This document shows positions 16,498 to 25,431 of a stretch of 64,000 nt of DNA, one piece after another. A program made the translations under genes and the position numbers. The first letter of the stretch is position 1; every line of letters begins with the position of its first letter. Source of the DNA: Candidatus Sericytochromatia bacterium S15B-MN24 CBMW_12 (lineage in GTDB: Bacteria > Cyanobacteriota > Sericytochromatia > S15B-MN24 > UBA4093); contig DAZV01000014.1 in the NCBI GenBank assembly GCA_002083825.1, positions 1 through 64,000 on the forward strand, read 5' to 3'. Below the pieces are notes generated by a model. The model made no database searches, was not told the origin of the DNA, and was given only the letters and a program-made list of their open reading frames with translations.

Positions 16498-19089
16498 GTG
16501 ACGCTCAGCGGTCATGAGATTCGCAACCAGTTCATCCAGTTCTTCAAGGAAAAGGGGCACACGCACCTGCCAAGCTCCAGCTTGGTCCCCAAGAAAGACC
16601 CCACCGTTCTCCTCACCACCGCCGGCATGCTCCAGTTCAAACCCATCTTCATGGGCATCGAGAAACCCGAAACCACCCGCGCCGTCACCGTCCAGAAGTG
16701 CTTCCGCACCTCCGACCTCGACAACGTCGGGCGTACCGCCCGCCACCACACCTTCTTCGAGATGCTCGGCAACTTCTCCTTCGGTGACTACTTCAAGGCC
16801 GAGGTGATTCCCTGGGCTTGGGAGTTCCTGACCGGCGTCCTCGCGCTACCCAAGGACAAGCTCTGGGTTTCCGTCTTCACCACCGATGAAGAAGCCGCCG
16901 TCATCTGGAGAGAAAAGGTCGGAATCTCGCCGGATCGCATCGTCTATCTCGGCGAAGACTCCAACTTCTGGGCCGCCGGCCCCACCGGCCCCTGCGGCCC
17001 CTGCTCCGAGATCTACATCGACCTCGGCGTCGAACGCGGCTGCGGGTCGGAGACCTGCGCCGTCGGCTGCGACTGCGACCGCTTCCTGGAGATCTGGAAC
17101 CTGGTCTTCATGGAGTTCAACCGGGACGAAGAAGGCCGCCTCACGCCGCTTCCCGCCAAGAACATCGATACCGGCATGGGCCTCGAACGCATCGCCTCCA
17201 TCATCCAGGGAGTCCCTTCGAACTACGAAACCGACCTGCTCAGGCCCCTGCTCGAGGCTGCCGCAAGCCTGGCTGGCATCACCTACGGCGGGGGGGGAGA
17301 AAATGACGTCTCCCTCAAGCTGATCGCCGACCACGTCCGAGGCACGATCTTCCTGATCGGTGACGGCGTCGTCCCCTCCAACGAGGGGCGCGGTTACGTC
17401 CTGCGCCGCATCATGCGCCGCGCCATCCGTCACGGCAAGAAGATCGGCATCCAGCGCCCCTTCCTGGCCGAACTCGGCAAGCAGGTCATCGAGCAGTACG
17501 CCGATTACCCCGAGCTGCCCGCCCAGCGGCAATTCATCTTCCAGGTCCTGGCCGAGGAGGAGCGCCGCTTCAGCCAGACCATCGATCGCGGCCAACAACT
17601 GCTGAATCAGGCGATCGCCACGTTCTCCCCCGCGACCGCCGACCGCGTCCTTCCCGGGGAAACCGCCTTCGAACTCTACGACACCTACGGCTTCCCCTTC
17701 GAGCTGACCACGGAACTCTGCGGCGAGCAGGGCGTCCGGGTCGACGAGACCGGCTTCCACGCTTCCATGGAGGCCCAGCGCGATCGCGCCCGCTCGGCAC
17801 GTGAGGCGTCGGGCGTCAGCTTCGCCGCAACCGAGCTCGCCAACAAGGGAGCGACCTCGTTCACGGGCTACGAACAGACCGAAAGCGAAGCCACCGTCCT
17901 CGAAGTCTTCCAGGAGCCGTCGGGCAGGGTCGGCGTCCTTCTCGACGCCACCCCCTTCTACGCCGAATCGGGCGGCCAGCTTGGCGACGTCGGCTTGCTC
18001 GGCGATGCGCGCGTGGTCGACACCCAAAAGCAAGGTGACGCCATCATTCACCTCCTCGCCGACGGGGAAACGGCCCCCCAGGTGGGCGCCAAGCTTCATG
18101 CCGCGGTCGACCTGGCTCAACGACTGAACACCATGCGCCACCACACCGCGACTCACCTCCTCCACGCGGCCCTCAAGGAGGTGCTCGGTCCCAACGTCAA
18201 CCAGGCCGGCTCCCTGGTGGGCCCCGTGGAACTGAGACTGGACTTCACCTTCCCCCGTCCCCTGACTCCCGAGGAAGTCACCCGGGTGGAGGATCTCGTC
18301 AACGCGCAGATTCTCGCCAACCAGACGGTGACCCATCTCCAGATGAGCATGGCCGAAGCCCAGGCATCGGGCGCGATGGCCCTCTTCGGCGAAAAGTATG
18401 GCGAGACGGTCAGGGTGATCGACGTCCCCGGCTTCTCCAAGGAACTCTGCGGAGGCACCCACGTCCGCGCCACGGGAACCATCGGCCTGTTCAAGGTCCT
18501 GCGCGAGGAAGGCATCGCGGCGGGCATCCGCCGCATCACCGCGGTCTCGGGACTGGCCGCTCTCAACTTGCTGCGCAAACAAGCGGAAGTCCTGGCCGAA
18601 ACCAGCCAGCTTCTCAAGACCGCACCCGAAGAATTGCCCGAGCGCATCGAACGCCTGCAGGCCAAGGTCAAGGCCGAGGAGGCCGAGGTCGCCATGCTTC
18701 GCGCCCGACTGGCCGTGAACGCCACCGAGTCCCTCCTGGGTAAGGCCCAGACGGTTGCGGGCAAGCAATTGATCGCCGAGCTGGCTCCCGGCCTTTCGGC
18801 GGGCGATCTCAAGAGCGCCGTCGAAAACCTCCGCGACAAGCTCCGAAGCGGCGTGGTCGTGCTGGGCTCCATCGAGGACGGCAAGGTCTCGGTCCTGGCC
18901 GCAGCCAGCGACGACGCGGTCAAGGACGGCGCCAACGCCGGCAAGCTGATTCAGGCCGTCATGGCGTCCATCGGCGGCAAGGGGGGCGGAAAGCCCCAGA
19001 TGGCCCAGGGGGGAGGCGGGGACGCCGCCAAGCTGCCCGAGGCGATTGCCAAGGTTTCCTTGACGCTGGCGCAACAACTGCCGGGCTAG
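16498..19089 (+). CDS. alaS: Alanyl-tRNA synthetase
   Basis: An 863-residue class II synthetase. The N-terminal catalytic domain (about 1-240) contains MLGNFSFGDYF and GPTGPCGPCSEIY. A tRNA-recognition domain follows, then the editing domain with HHTATHLLH and CGGTHVRATG metal-binding motifs, and a C-terminal DHHA1-like domain (about 740-863). GTG start with AAAGGA upstream. It serves the two tRNA-Ala genes at 33505-33669 among others. Confidence 0.97.
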   Translation: MTLSGHEIRNQFIQFFKEKGHTHLPSSSLVPKKDPTVLLTTAGMLQFKPIFMGIEKPETTRAVTVQKCFRTSDLDNVGRTARHHTFFEMLGNFSFGDYFKAEVIPWAWEFLTGVLALPKDKLWVSVFTTDEEAAVIWREKVGISPDRIVYLGEDSNFWAAGPTGPCGPCSEIYIDLGVERGCGSETCAVGCDCDRFLEIWNLVFMEFNRDEEGRLTPLPAKNIDTGMGLERIASIIQGVPSNYETDLLRPLLEAAASLAGITYGGGGENDVSLKLIADHVRGTIFLIGDGVVPSNEGRGYVLRRIMRRAIRHGKKIGIQRPFLAELGKQVIEQYADYPELPAQRQFIFQVLAEEERRFSQTIDRGQQLLNQAIATFSPATADRVLPGETAFELYDTYGFPFELTTELCGEQGVRVDETGFHASMEAQRDRARSAREASGVSFAATELANKGATSFTGYEQTESEATVLEVFQEPSGRVGVLLDATPFYAESGGQLGDVGLLGDARVVDTQKQGDAIIHLLADGETAPQVGAKLHAAVDLAQRLNTMRHHTATHLLHAALKEVLGPNVNQAGSLVGPVELRLDFTFPRPLTPEEVTRVEDLVNAQILANQTVTHLQMSMAEAQASGAMALFGEKYGETVRVIDVPGFSKELCGGTHVRATGTIGLFKVLREEGIAAGIRRITAVSGLAALNLLRKQAEVLAETSQLLKTAPEELPERIERLQAKVKAEEAEVAMLRARLAVNATESLLGKAQTVAGKQLIAELAPGLSAGDLKSAVENLRDKLRSGVVVLGSIEDGKVSVLAAASDDAVKDGANAGKLIQAVMASIGGKGGGKPQMAQGGGGDAAKLPEAIAKVSLTLAQQLPG

Positions 19090-19144
19090 CCGCATCCGGC
19101 CTAACCCTCCCTGTCCATCCGTACCCGCTACGGATCCGCGGTCC

Positions 19145-19172
19145 GGGCGCGCGCGGCGATCGCGCGCGGCCC
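19145..19172. other. G+C-only hairpin after alaS
   Basis: An alternating GC stem (about 11 bp with one bulge) lies 56 nt after the alaS stop. No T-run follows on the plus strand, so it may slow polymerase or protect the mRNA end but is not a classical terminator. The rest of 19090-19295 shows no gene. Confidence 0.4.
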
Positions 19173-19295
19173 GTCCCCGGGCGGGGTTCACCCTGTTCGC
19201 CGAAGGGGCTCAAAAAATTGCCTGCATGCTCCCTTCTCGGCGCGCTTGAAATCAAGCTAGCCTCTTGGTTGCGACGCGATGCAGGAGGTAACGCC

Positions 19296-20264
19296 ATGGT
19301 CCGCCGTTTTCTCGGCTTCGCTCTCGGATCTCTGGCCCTCGTCGCCGTGCTGTTCGGCTGCGCGTCCCCCTCGCCGGCTGATCCCCCGCCCACCCCACTG
19401 CGTGCGGTGGGAATCGCTCCACCGCCGGCGAGCGGTTCGGCGAGTTCGAATGCCGAGGACGAGCGCTACGTGGCCTATACCATGCTGGACCAAGGAGTCG
19501 GCGGGCTGTTCCTCTGGGATGAACTCACCCTCGATGTGACGCTCTTGAACGGAGCCCTCTCCGGGCTGAACGTCCTCGCCGATGTCAGCCTGCAACCGCG
19601 CGTCTTTGCCGGGGGCAAGAAACTGCTCTTCACCGTGGGAGCCAAGGCCTTTTTCTGGGACATGAAGACCGAAGAGCGAACCACCCCGGTGACGGACGGC
19701 CGTGCGGCCCTGCTCGGCGGCCCGCAAGCGGTGGTGACGCCTGACGGCAAATGGATAGCCTACGTCTCCAAGCGCGAAACGCTGGTGCTGAAGCGCGTCG
19801 ATGGCCCGACCATCTCCAAGACCGTGGAACCGAGCCAGGTGGCCGCAGAGGGGGTCGTTCTTGATCTCGATATGACGGCTGACGGCACGTTGCTGATCCT
19901 CAACATCGACGGCCGCATCTTTCTATTCGACGTGCTGCTCCGTCAACTCGCCCTAATCACCCCGCTCGACGCCGAGGCGCTGGGCCGAAACGCCCACGAA
20001 CTGCGGAAAGTCGCGGTGTCGCCATTGGGATCGGCTTTCGCCTCTTCTTGGAATACCGGCAGGGTGCTGCTCTTGGACCCGACGGGGCGGATCGTCGAAA
20101 CGCTTCCCGTTCTCGGTGCCGACGGCGAGCGAATTGTCGACTTGTACTTCCTGAGCGAAAACGTCCTGATCCTGGAAACCGAGTGTCGCGGAAACCTCCG
20201 GGTCTGGCGCTACGATCGCCTTACCGGGTTGCTGCGCGGCCTCGTCAGCAGCCTCATAGAGTGA
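19296..20264 (+). CDS. Lipoprotein with beta-propeller-like repeats
   Basis: A 322-residue predicted lipoprotein. The signal peptide (about 1-22) ends at a lipobox LFGC, so Cys22 would be lipidated. The mature part has repeated strand pairs of the kind seen in TolB/WD-like propellers (VVTPDGKWIAYVS, VAVSPLGSAFASS, LLLDPTGRIVETL). The start is set by AGGAGG 7 nt before the ATG at 19296. A scaffold or sensing role outside the membrane is inferred. No named family recognised. It converges on murI with a 12-nt gap. Confidence 0.75.
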   Translation: MVRRFLGFALGSLALVAVLFGCASPSPADPPPTPLRAVGIAPPPASGSASSNAEDERYVAYTMLDQGVGGLFLWDELTLDVTLLNGALSGLNVLADVSLQPRVFAGGKKLLFTVGAKAFFWDMKTEERTTPVTDGRAALLGGPQAVVTPDGKWIAYVSKRETLVLKRVDGPTISKTVEPSQVAAEGVVLDLDMTADGTLLILNIDGRIFLFDVLLRQLALITPLDAEALGRNAHELRKVAVSPLGSAFASSWNTGRVLLLDPTGRIVETLPVLGADGERIVDLYFLSENVLILETECRGNLRVWRYDRLTGLLRGLVSSLIE

Positions 20265-20276
20265 AGCGAGCGGCGT

Positions 20277-21089
20277 TCAGGATTCGATGAGGCTGCGCAC
20301 CGGATGGTGGGAAACCGAGGCCGCGAGCGATCCGAAGAGACGCGTGGCGTTCTGAGCGAAGGCTTCGGGAACACCGCTCACCAGGAAATCATGCGCGGGC
20401 TGGGCGTCGGGTTCCGCGAGAATCTCGTGGCCCGCCAGGATCTCGCCGAGCGCCCTCACCGCTTCCTGGGCGGGGTCGACCAGTTCGACGCGGGATCCGA
20501 CGATGCTCTGGATGAGCTCCGAGATGATCGGATAGTGGGTGCAGCCCAGAACCAGGGCATCGAGTTCGACGTCGAGAAACGGCGCGAGCGACTCGAAAAC
20601 GATGGCGGCTGCGCGCTCGGAGGTCCAGTCACCGGATTCGATCATGGGGACGAGACGGGGACAGGCGATGGGGAAGATCTCGGCGTCGGGGCGGATGGAC
20701 GCGATCGCCCGGGCATGCGCCCCGCTGGCGATGGTCGCCTCGGTGGCGATGATGCCGATGCGGGGGCCGCAACGGACCGCCGCGCGGGCGCCGGCTTCGA
20801 TAAGCCCCAGGATGGGAACTGGACACTCGCCGTCGAGGACATGCAGGGCAACCGCGCTGGAGGTGTTACAGGCGACCAGGACGGCCTTGGCTCCCCGTTC
20901 GAGCAGGATGGCCAGGATCTCCCGGTTGAAGGCGATGAGATCCTCGACGGAACGGCCGCCGTAAGGGACCCGAGCCGTGTCCCCGAAGTAAAGCACGGCT
21001 TCGCGAGGAAGCTGCCGGAAGACCTCGCGGACGACCGAAAGGCCGCCTAGACCAGAGTCATAGAGCCCGATGGGGCTTGCTGAATTCAA
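20277..21089 (-). CDS. murI: Glutamate racemase
   Basis: A 270-residue cofactor-independent racemase that makes D-glutamate for peptidoglycan. Its two catalytic cysteines are Cys74 (VACNTSSAV) and Cys183 (LGCTHYP); the N-terminal IGLYDSGLGGLSV block is intact. I place the start at TTG 21087-21089 because GAGGA is 7 nt upstream and the family starts there; a GTG nine codons earlier is possible. Confidence 0.95.
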   Translation of the reverse strand: MNSASPIGLYDSGLGGLSVVREVFRQLPREAVLYFGDTARVPYGGRSVEDLIAFNREILAILLERGAKAVLVACNTSSAVALHVLDGECPVPILGLIEAGARAAVRCGPRIGIIATEATIASGAHARAIASIRPDAEIFPIACPRLVPMIESGDWTSERAAAIVFESLAPFLDVELDALVLGCTHYPIISELIQSIVGSRVELVDPAQEAVRALGEILAGHEILAEPDAQPAHDFLVSGVPEAFAQNATRLFGSLAASVSHHPVRSLIES

Positions 21090-21414
21090 TCGAACGTCCT
21101 CATGACAACGTCGCACCGTGACTTTGCTAGTTTATCACCCCTCGATTCAGCCCGCCAAGGCCAATTGGCCGCCTGCTTCAACTTGCCAGCCCGCCGGATT
21201 TCCTTTACCATTCTCATAACTTCGGGTGCGAAGCGCCCCAAGCAGAAGAAGCGAAGATTCGCGGCAAGAGAAGCCGGGATATTACGGCAATAGAAGTGGA
21301 AATTCCGCGGCTAACGGTAGCAATGCCGCGGCAAGCTGTCGCAACGAAGCCTTGAATGACTCCCAACGACGCAGCCGTCTATCGATAGCCTGCGGCAACT
21401 GGACGGAGGAACGA
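21090..21414. other. Divergent intergenic region, no gene
   Basis: Between murI (-) and the GAF/GGDEF gene (+). It contains several copies of short CGGCAA-type words, including two similar 13-mers ending AGAAG near 21260-21300, and CCGCGGC words. It must hold promoters for both sides, but none close to consensus was found. An open frame extending the GGDEF gene upstream looks non-coding. Confidence 0.4.
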
Positions 21415-22377
21415 ATGGAAACGCTCATCCCGCATGCAATCGAGGATTTGCAGAGTCTCATCGGTGTCGCCACCAAGATTCCCTCAGCGACCTCTTGGGA
21501 GTACCTGGCCAATTCCATTCGCGAGGCCCTCGCCGCCCACGCCCCGAACGTCGAGGCCGCGGTATGGCTCCCTTCTCCCGAGGGCATGGTCGCCCTCAGC
21601 GGCAAGGCTCAAGCCACCTTCGACTCCTTTGCCTCCAGCGCCGTGCTCGAAGACCTCATGCTGGAAGGCGACTTCGCCCCCATTCCCGGCGTGGCCGGTG
21701 GCTACAAGATCCCCATCCAGGCCAATCGCCAGACGTTCGGCCTGCTCTTGCTTCAGAACGTCAAGGCCGACGCCGATTACCTCCAGAGTCTCGGACGCAT
21801 CCTCGCCACGCCCATGGGCCTGGCCTTCCTGAGCAATCAGCTCGCCGACGAGGTCGCCAAGCGAACCTCCTCCGACAAGCTCACCGGCCTCTGGAACCGA
21901 CAGTACTTCAACGAGCGTTTCCGCGAGGAATGCGAACGCCTGGTCCGTTCCAAGGAAACCGGCGCCGTCGCCCTCATCTCGCTCGACAACTTCCAGGCGC
22001 TCGCTCGGACCATGCCGGCCGAAGAACTCAACACCACCTTCATGGAGATAGGCCAAGCCGTTCGCCAGGTGATCCGTCAAACGGACTGGGCCGTCCGCTG
22101 GGACAACTACGACCTCCTCTTCTACTTCCCCTCCACCTCGGCCGAGGCGGCCGTGGAGGTCCTCAAGCGTTTCTCCCGCAAGCTGCTCGGCATCTCCCCC
22201 ATCCTGGAGTCGCTGGCGGGTGTCAGTTCGACGGTCGAAACCACGAGCCCTCGCGCCCTCGTCCAGCTCTCGACCCGCCGCCTGGATCTCGCCCGCAAGG
22301 ACGGCGGTCGCCGGGTGGTCTGCTTTGCGACCCCGGGTGGCGGCCTCCAGTTCTTCCGCGAGGGCGCGGAAGCCTAG
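21415..22377 (+). CDS. GAF-like plus degenerate GGDEF domain protein
   Basis: A 320-residue cytoplasmic protein. The N-terminal half resembles a GAF sensor domain (about 10-150). The C-terminal half opens with the GGDEF hallmark SDKLTGLWNRQYFNERF, but where GGDEF should be it reads DNYDL (context RWDNYDLLFYFP), so it is almost certainly not a diguanylate cyclase. It may bind nucleotides or act by protein contact. GGAGG 5 nt before ATG 21415 decides the start. Its stop is immediately followed by the holB start, suggesting cotranslation with a clamp-loader gene. Confidence 0.8.
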   Translation: METLIPHAIEDLQSLIGVATKIPSATSWEYLANSIREALAAHAPNVEAAVWLPSPEGMVALSGKAQATFDSFASSAVLEDLMLEGDFAPIPGVAGGYKIPIQANRQTFGLLLLQNVKADADYLQSLGRILATPMGLAFLSNQLADEVAKRTSSDKLTGLWNRQYFNERFREECERLVRSKETGAVALISLDNFQALARTMPAEELNTTFMEIGQAVRQVIRQTDWAVRWDNYDLLFYFPSTSAEAAVEVLKRFSRKLLGISPILESLAGVSSTVETTSPRALVQLSTRRLDLARKDGGRRVVCFATPGGGLQFFREGAEA

Positions 22378-23358
22378 GTGAGCGCCTTCGACTCCATCCT
22401 CGGCCAGGAGAGGGCCGTCCGCACCTTGCGGACGGCCCTCTCCCACCCTCATCACGCCTACCTCTTCGTCGGCCCCTCGGGCGTCGGAAAGGAAACGGCC
22501 GCAAGGGCCTTCGCCCTCGCCCTCAACTGCGAACGGCAGGTCGGTTGCCTGGACCAAGAGGGCGCCTGCCCCGAGTGCCTCGCCATCCATCATGGCAATC
22601 ACCCCGACGTCCGCGTCTGCGCTCCGTCCGAGGGTAAGAGAGTCTTCTCGGTCGAGGACGTGAGAAAGCTGGTCCAAGAGGCCGGCTGGAAATCTCACCG
22701 CGGCAAGTGGAAGGTCTACATCATCTCGACCGATCTACTCAACGTGCAGGGGGCCAACACCCTCCTCAAGACCATCGAGGAGCCCGTTCCCGGGACGGTG
22801 ATCCTGCTCCTGGGGCCCGCCGTCGCCGCGGTCCTGCCCACCATGGTTTCGCGCTGCCAGATCGTGCCGTTCGGTCCGGTCGCCCGCCCTTTGATCGAAG
22901 CCGAACTTTGCCGCCGCGGCGTCGCCGAGGAGCGGTCCCGGGAACTCGGCGCCCTCGCCGATGGCCGCCTGGGTTGGGCCCTGACCGAGTCCCAGCAGGA
23001 GGCCGCCCCCCCGCCGCGTCTGATCGCCCTCGCGACCGTGACCGACCGCCTGGCGGAAGCCGAACGCCTCTCCGCCCTCGACCCCGACGCCCAGCAGCGC
23101 GCGGTCGAATCGCTCATGGTGCAAGTTCGTGATATCATCATCTGGGCTGAAACGCGGCGCGACGACTTGGTCAGCCGCCCCGATCTCGCCGAGATCATGG
23201 GGGCCGGCCTTCCCCGCGATTACTGGCTGCGGATCCTGTCGCGGATTGAAACGCACCGAAGGCAGCTCCTCGGTCATGCCAACGCCAAGCTGGCCTGGAC
23301 GGTGCTGGCCGGCGACCTGGCTCCCAGGGCCCGCGAAGCGGAGCGAATCTCGCATTAG
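22378..23358 (+). CDS. holB: DNA polymerase III subunit delta-prime
   Basis: A 326-residue AAA+ clamp-loader subunit. The Walker A-like FVGPSGVGKETAA (about 31-43), a zinc-knuckle region with Cys-rich stretch CLDQEGACPECL, and the NTLLKTIEEP sensor block are visible. GTG start directly after the preceding stop. holB followed by ricT matches the Bacillus holB-yaaT order. Confidence 0.9.
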   Translation: MSAFDSILGQERAVRTLRTALSHPHHAYLFVGPSGVGKETAARAFALALNCERQVGCLDQEGACPECLAIHHGNHPDVRVCAPSEGKRVFSVEDVRKLVQEAGWKSHRGKWKVYIISTDLLNVQGANTLLKTIEEPVPGTVILLLGPAVAAVLPTMVSRCQIVPFGPVARPLIEAELCRRGVAEERSRELGALADGRLGWALTESQQEAAPPPRLIALATVTDRLAEAERLSALDPDAQQRAVESLMVQVRDIIIWAETRRDDLVSRPDLAEIMGAGLPRDYWLRILSRIETHRRQLLGHANAKLAWTVLAGDLAPRAREAERISH

Positions 23359-23370
23359 AAAGGATCGACC

Positions 23371-24174
23371 TTGTCGACGATCGGTATCCGACTTCGAAAT
23401 GGCGAGCTCCGACTGCTCGATCCTCAGGACGGCTCCCTCCAGCGTCAGGACTTCGTGGTCTACGAGACCGAAAAGGGCCTCGACTGCTCGCCGGTGATTC
23501 TGCTTCCCTCCGTCGTCCTGACGGAGCACGGACAGCTTCCCACGGCGCGGCTGATCCGCAAGGCGAGCGGGGCAGACCTCAAGCAGCTCGACTCCAAGTG
23601 GACCGAGGAGGTCAAGGCCCACGGCCTCTGCGGCGAGAAGGTCTCAGCTCACGGCCTCCCCATGAAGCTCATCGAAACCGTCTACACGTTCGATTTCTCG
23701 CGCTTGACCTTCTACTACACCGCCGACCACCGGGTGGACTTCCGCGCGTTGCTCAAGGACCTCACCTCGATCTTCCGGCGCGTTCGCATCGAACTCCGCC
23801 AAATCGGCGTTCGCGATGCCGCGGGCATCCTGGGCGGAGTCGGCGTCTGCGGGCGAGAACTCTGCTGCTCGACCTTCCTCAAGGAGTTCGCTCCCATCAC
23901 CATCAAGCTCGCCAAGGAGCAGAACCTCCCCATGAATCCCACCAAGATCAGCGGTCTCTGCGGTCGCCTGATGTGCTGCCTCTCGTACGAGCACGAGATG
24001 TACAAGGAGATCAAGGCCGAGCTTCCCCGGGTCGGAGACAAGGTCGGCACCCCGGACGGAATCGGCATCGTTCTCGAGCAGCTGGTGATGAAGGAATCGG
24101 TAAAGGTCGAGATCACCGATGACCTCGTGGTGATCGTCCCCCTGAAGATGCTCAACGAGGCAAAGTCATCCTAG
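23371..24174 (+). CDS. ricT: PSP1-domain protein RicT/YaaT
   Basis: A 267-residue PSP1-family protein. Conserved cysteines occur in GVCGRELCCSTFLK and GLCGRLMCCLSYE, which in Bacillus RicT help bind a [4Fe-4S] cluster. In Bacillus RicT acts with RicA/RicF on RNase Y maturation of mRNAs; ricA and ricF are not in this window. TTG start with AAAGGA 6 nt upstream. It lies 12 nt after holB and 11 nt before the ABC binding protein. Confidence 0.88.
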   Translation: MSTIGIRLRNGELRLLDPQDGSLQRQDFVVYETEKGLDCSPVILLPSVVLTEHGQLPTARLIRKASGADLKQLDSKWTEEVKAHGLCGEKVSAHGLPMKLIETVYTFDFSRLTFYYTADHRVDFRALLKDLTSIFRRVRIELRQIGVRDAAGILGGVGVCGRELCCSTFLKEFAPITIKLAKEQNLPMNPTKISGLCGRLMCCLSYEHEMYKEIKAELPRVGDKVGTPDGIGIVLEQLVMKESVKVEITDDLVVIVPLKMLNEAKSS

Positions 24175-24185
24175 AGGAGTCGCCC

Positions 24186-25430
24186 ATGTCCTTTCGCAAG
24201 CTCTCGATTCTCGCTCTGACCCTGGGCCTCACCGCCTGCGCCGGCGAAACCGGCAACCAGGTCGAGTTCTGGACCATGGGCCTCAAGCCCCAGTTCACCG
24301 GCTACATGGAAGAAACCATCGCCGCCTTCGAAAAGAGCCACCCGAGCATCGAAGTGGACTGGGTGGACCTTCCCGCCTCGGCGATCGAGCAAAAGGCCCT
24401 CTCGTCGGTGGCCGGCGGCAATCCGCCGGACCTCATCAACCTCAACCCCGCCTTCTCCTCCAAGCTCGCGCGCCAGGGTGCCCTGGCCGATCTCGGCGCG
24501 ACGATTCCCGCCGACGTGCTCGCGCAGTACTATCCAGCCTCCCTGGAGGCGACCCGGATAGACGGCAAGTTTTACGGCCTTCCCTGGTACCTGAGCACCC
24601 AGGTCTCGGTCTTCAACCGCGACAACCTGGCCAAGGCCGGAGTTGCCGAGCTGCCCACCACTTACCGGGAGCTCGCAACCCATGCTCCCGCCCTGAAGAC
24701 GGCCGGCTTCCAACCCTTCATGCCGAACTTCGGGGATGGTAACAAGCTGATGGAGATGCTCTCCATGGACGGGGTCACGCTGCTCAGCCCGGATGGTAAG
24801 CACGCTGCCTTCGACACGGCCGAGGGGCGGGAATCCTTCGCGTTCTGGGTCGGGCTGTATCGAGACGGGGCGATCGCCAAGGAATCCCTCAGCCTCGACC
24901 ATCGCGAGGTGGTGGACCGCTTCCAGGCGGGACAAACCACCGTTCTTCCCGCAGGTCCTCAGTTCCTTCATCTCATCAAGCAGAACGCCCCCGAACTCTA
25001 CACCAAGCTCGAGGTCGGCCCTCAACTCGCCGGCAAATCGGGCAAGGTGGGTGTCGGCGTCATGAACCTGGTCGTCCCCAAGGGCGCCAAGCACCAGAGC
25101 CAGGCCATCGAGCTCGCCCGTTTCATCACCAACGCCGAGAACCAGCTCGCCTTCGCGAAGCTGGTCCCCATCCTTCCCTCGGTCAAGGCCGCAGCCCAGG
25201 CCGACTATTTCACCCGCCTTCCCGCCGATCCGAGCCTGGAGGATCGCGCCCGCCAGATTGCTAGCCGGCAACTGGACCGCGCGGAACTCCTGGTTCCCCC
25301 GCTCCCCCGCCACGACGAGCTGGCCAAGGCCCTCAACCAGGCTTTCCAGACCGCCGCTCTCGGAAAATCCCAGGCGAACGAAGCCCTGGCCAAGGCCGCC
25401 GCTGACTGGGATCGGATCCTGAGCAAGTAG
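24186..25430 (+). CDS. Sugar ABC transporter substrate-binding lipoprotein
   Basis: A 414-residue extracellular solute-binding protein (family 1, MalE/UgpB-like). The signal peptide ends at lipobox LTAC (Cys18). Typical features are QVEFWTMG, SVAGGNPPDLINLNPAF, FYGLPWYLSTQVSVFNRD and FITNAENQLAFAK. The ligand is probably an oligosaccharide or polyol; exact sugar unknown. It precedes a single permease gene by 1 nt. Confidence 0.9.
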   Translation: MSFRKLSILALTLGLTACAGETGNQVEFWTMGLKPQFTGYMEETIAAFEKSHPSIEVDWVDLPASAIEQKALSSVAGGNPPDLINLNPAFSSKLARQGALADLGATIPADVLAQYYPASLEATRIDGKFYGLPWYLSTQVSVFNRDNLAKAGVAELPTTYRELATHAPALKTAGFQPFMPNFGDGNKLMEMLSMDGVTLLSPDGKHAAFDTAEGRESFAFWVGLYRDGAIAKESLSLDHREVVDRFQAGQTTVLPAGPQFLHLIKQNAPELYTKLEVGPQLAGKSGKVGVGVMNLVVPKGAKHQSQAIELARFITNAENQLAFAKLVPILPSVKAAAQADYFTRLPADPSLEDRARQIASRQLDRAELLVPPLPRHDELAKALNQAFQTAALGKSQANEALAKAAADWDRILSK

Positions 25431-25431
25431 C

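Noticed and set aside
21226..21414. Upstream extension of the GAF/GGDEF gene to an earlier ATG
   Set aside because: The extension is low-complexity, Arg/Ser/Asn-rich and unlike the family; a strong GGAGG precedes the internal ATG at 21415.
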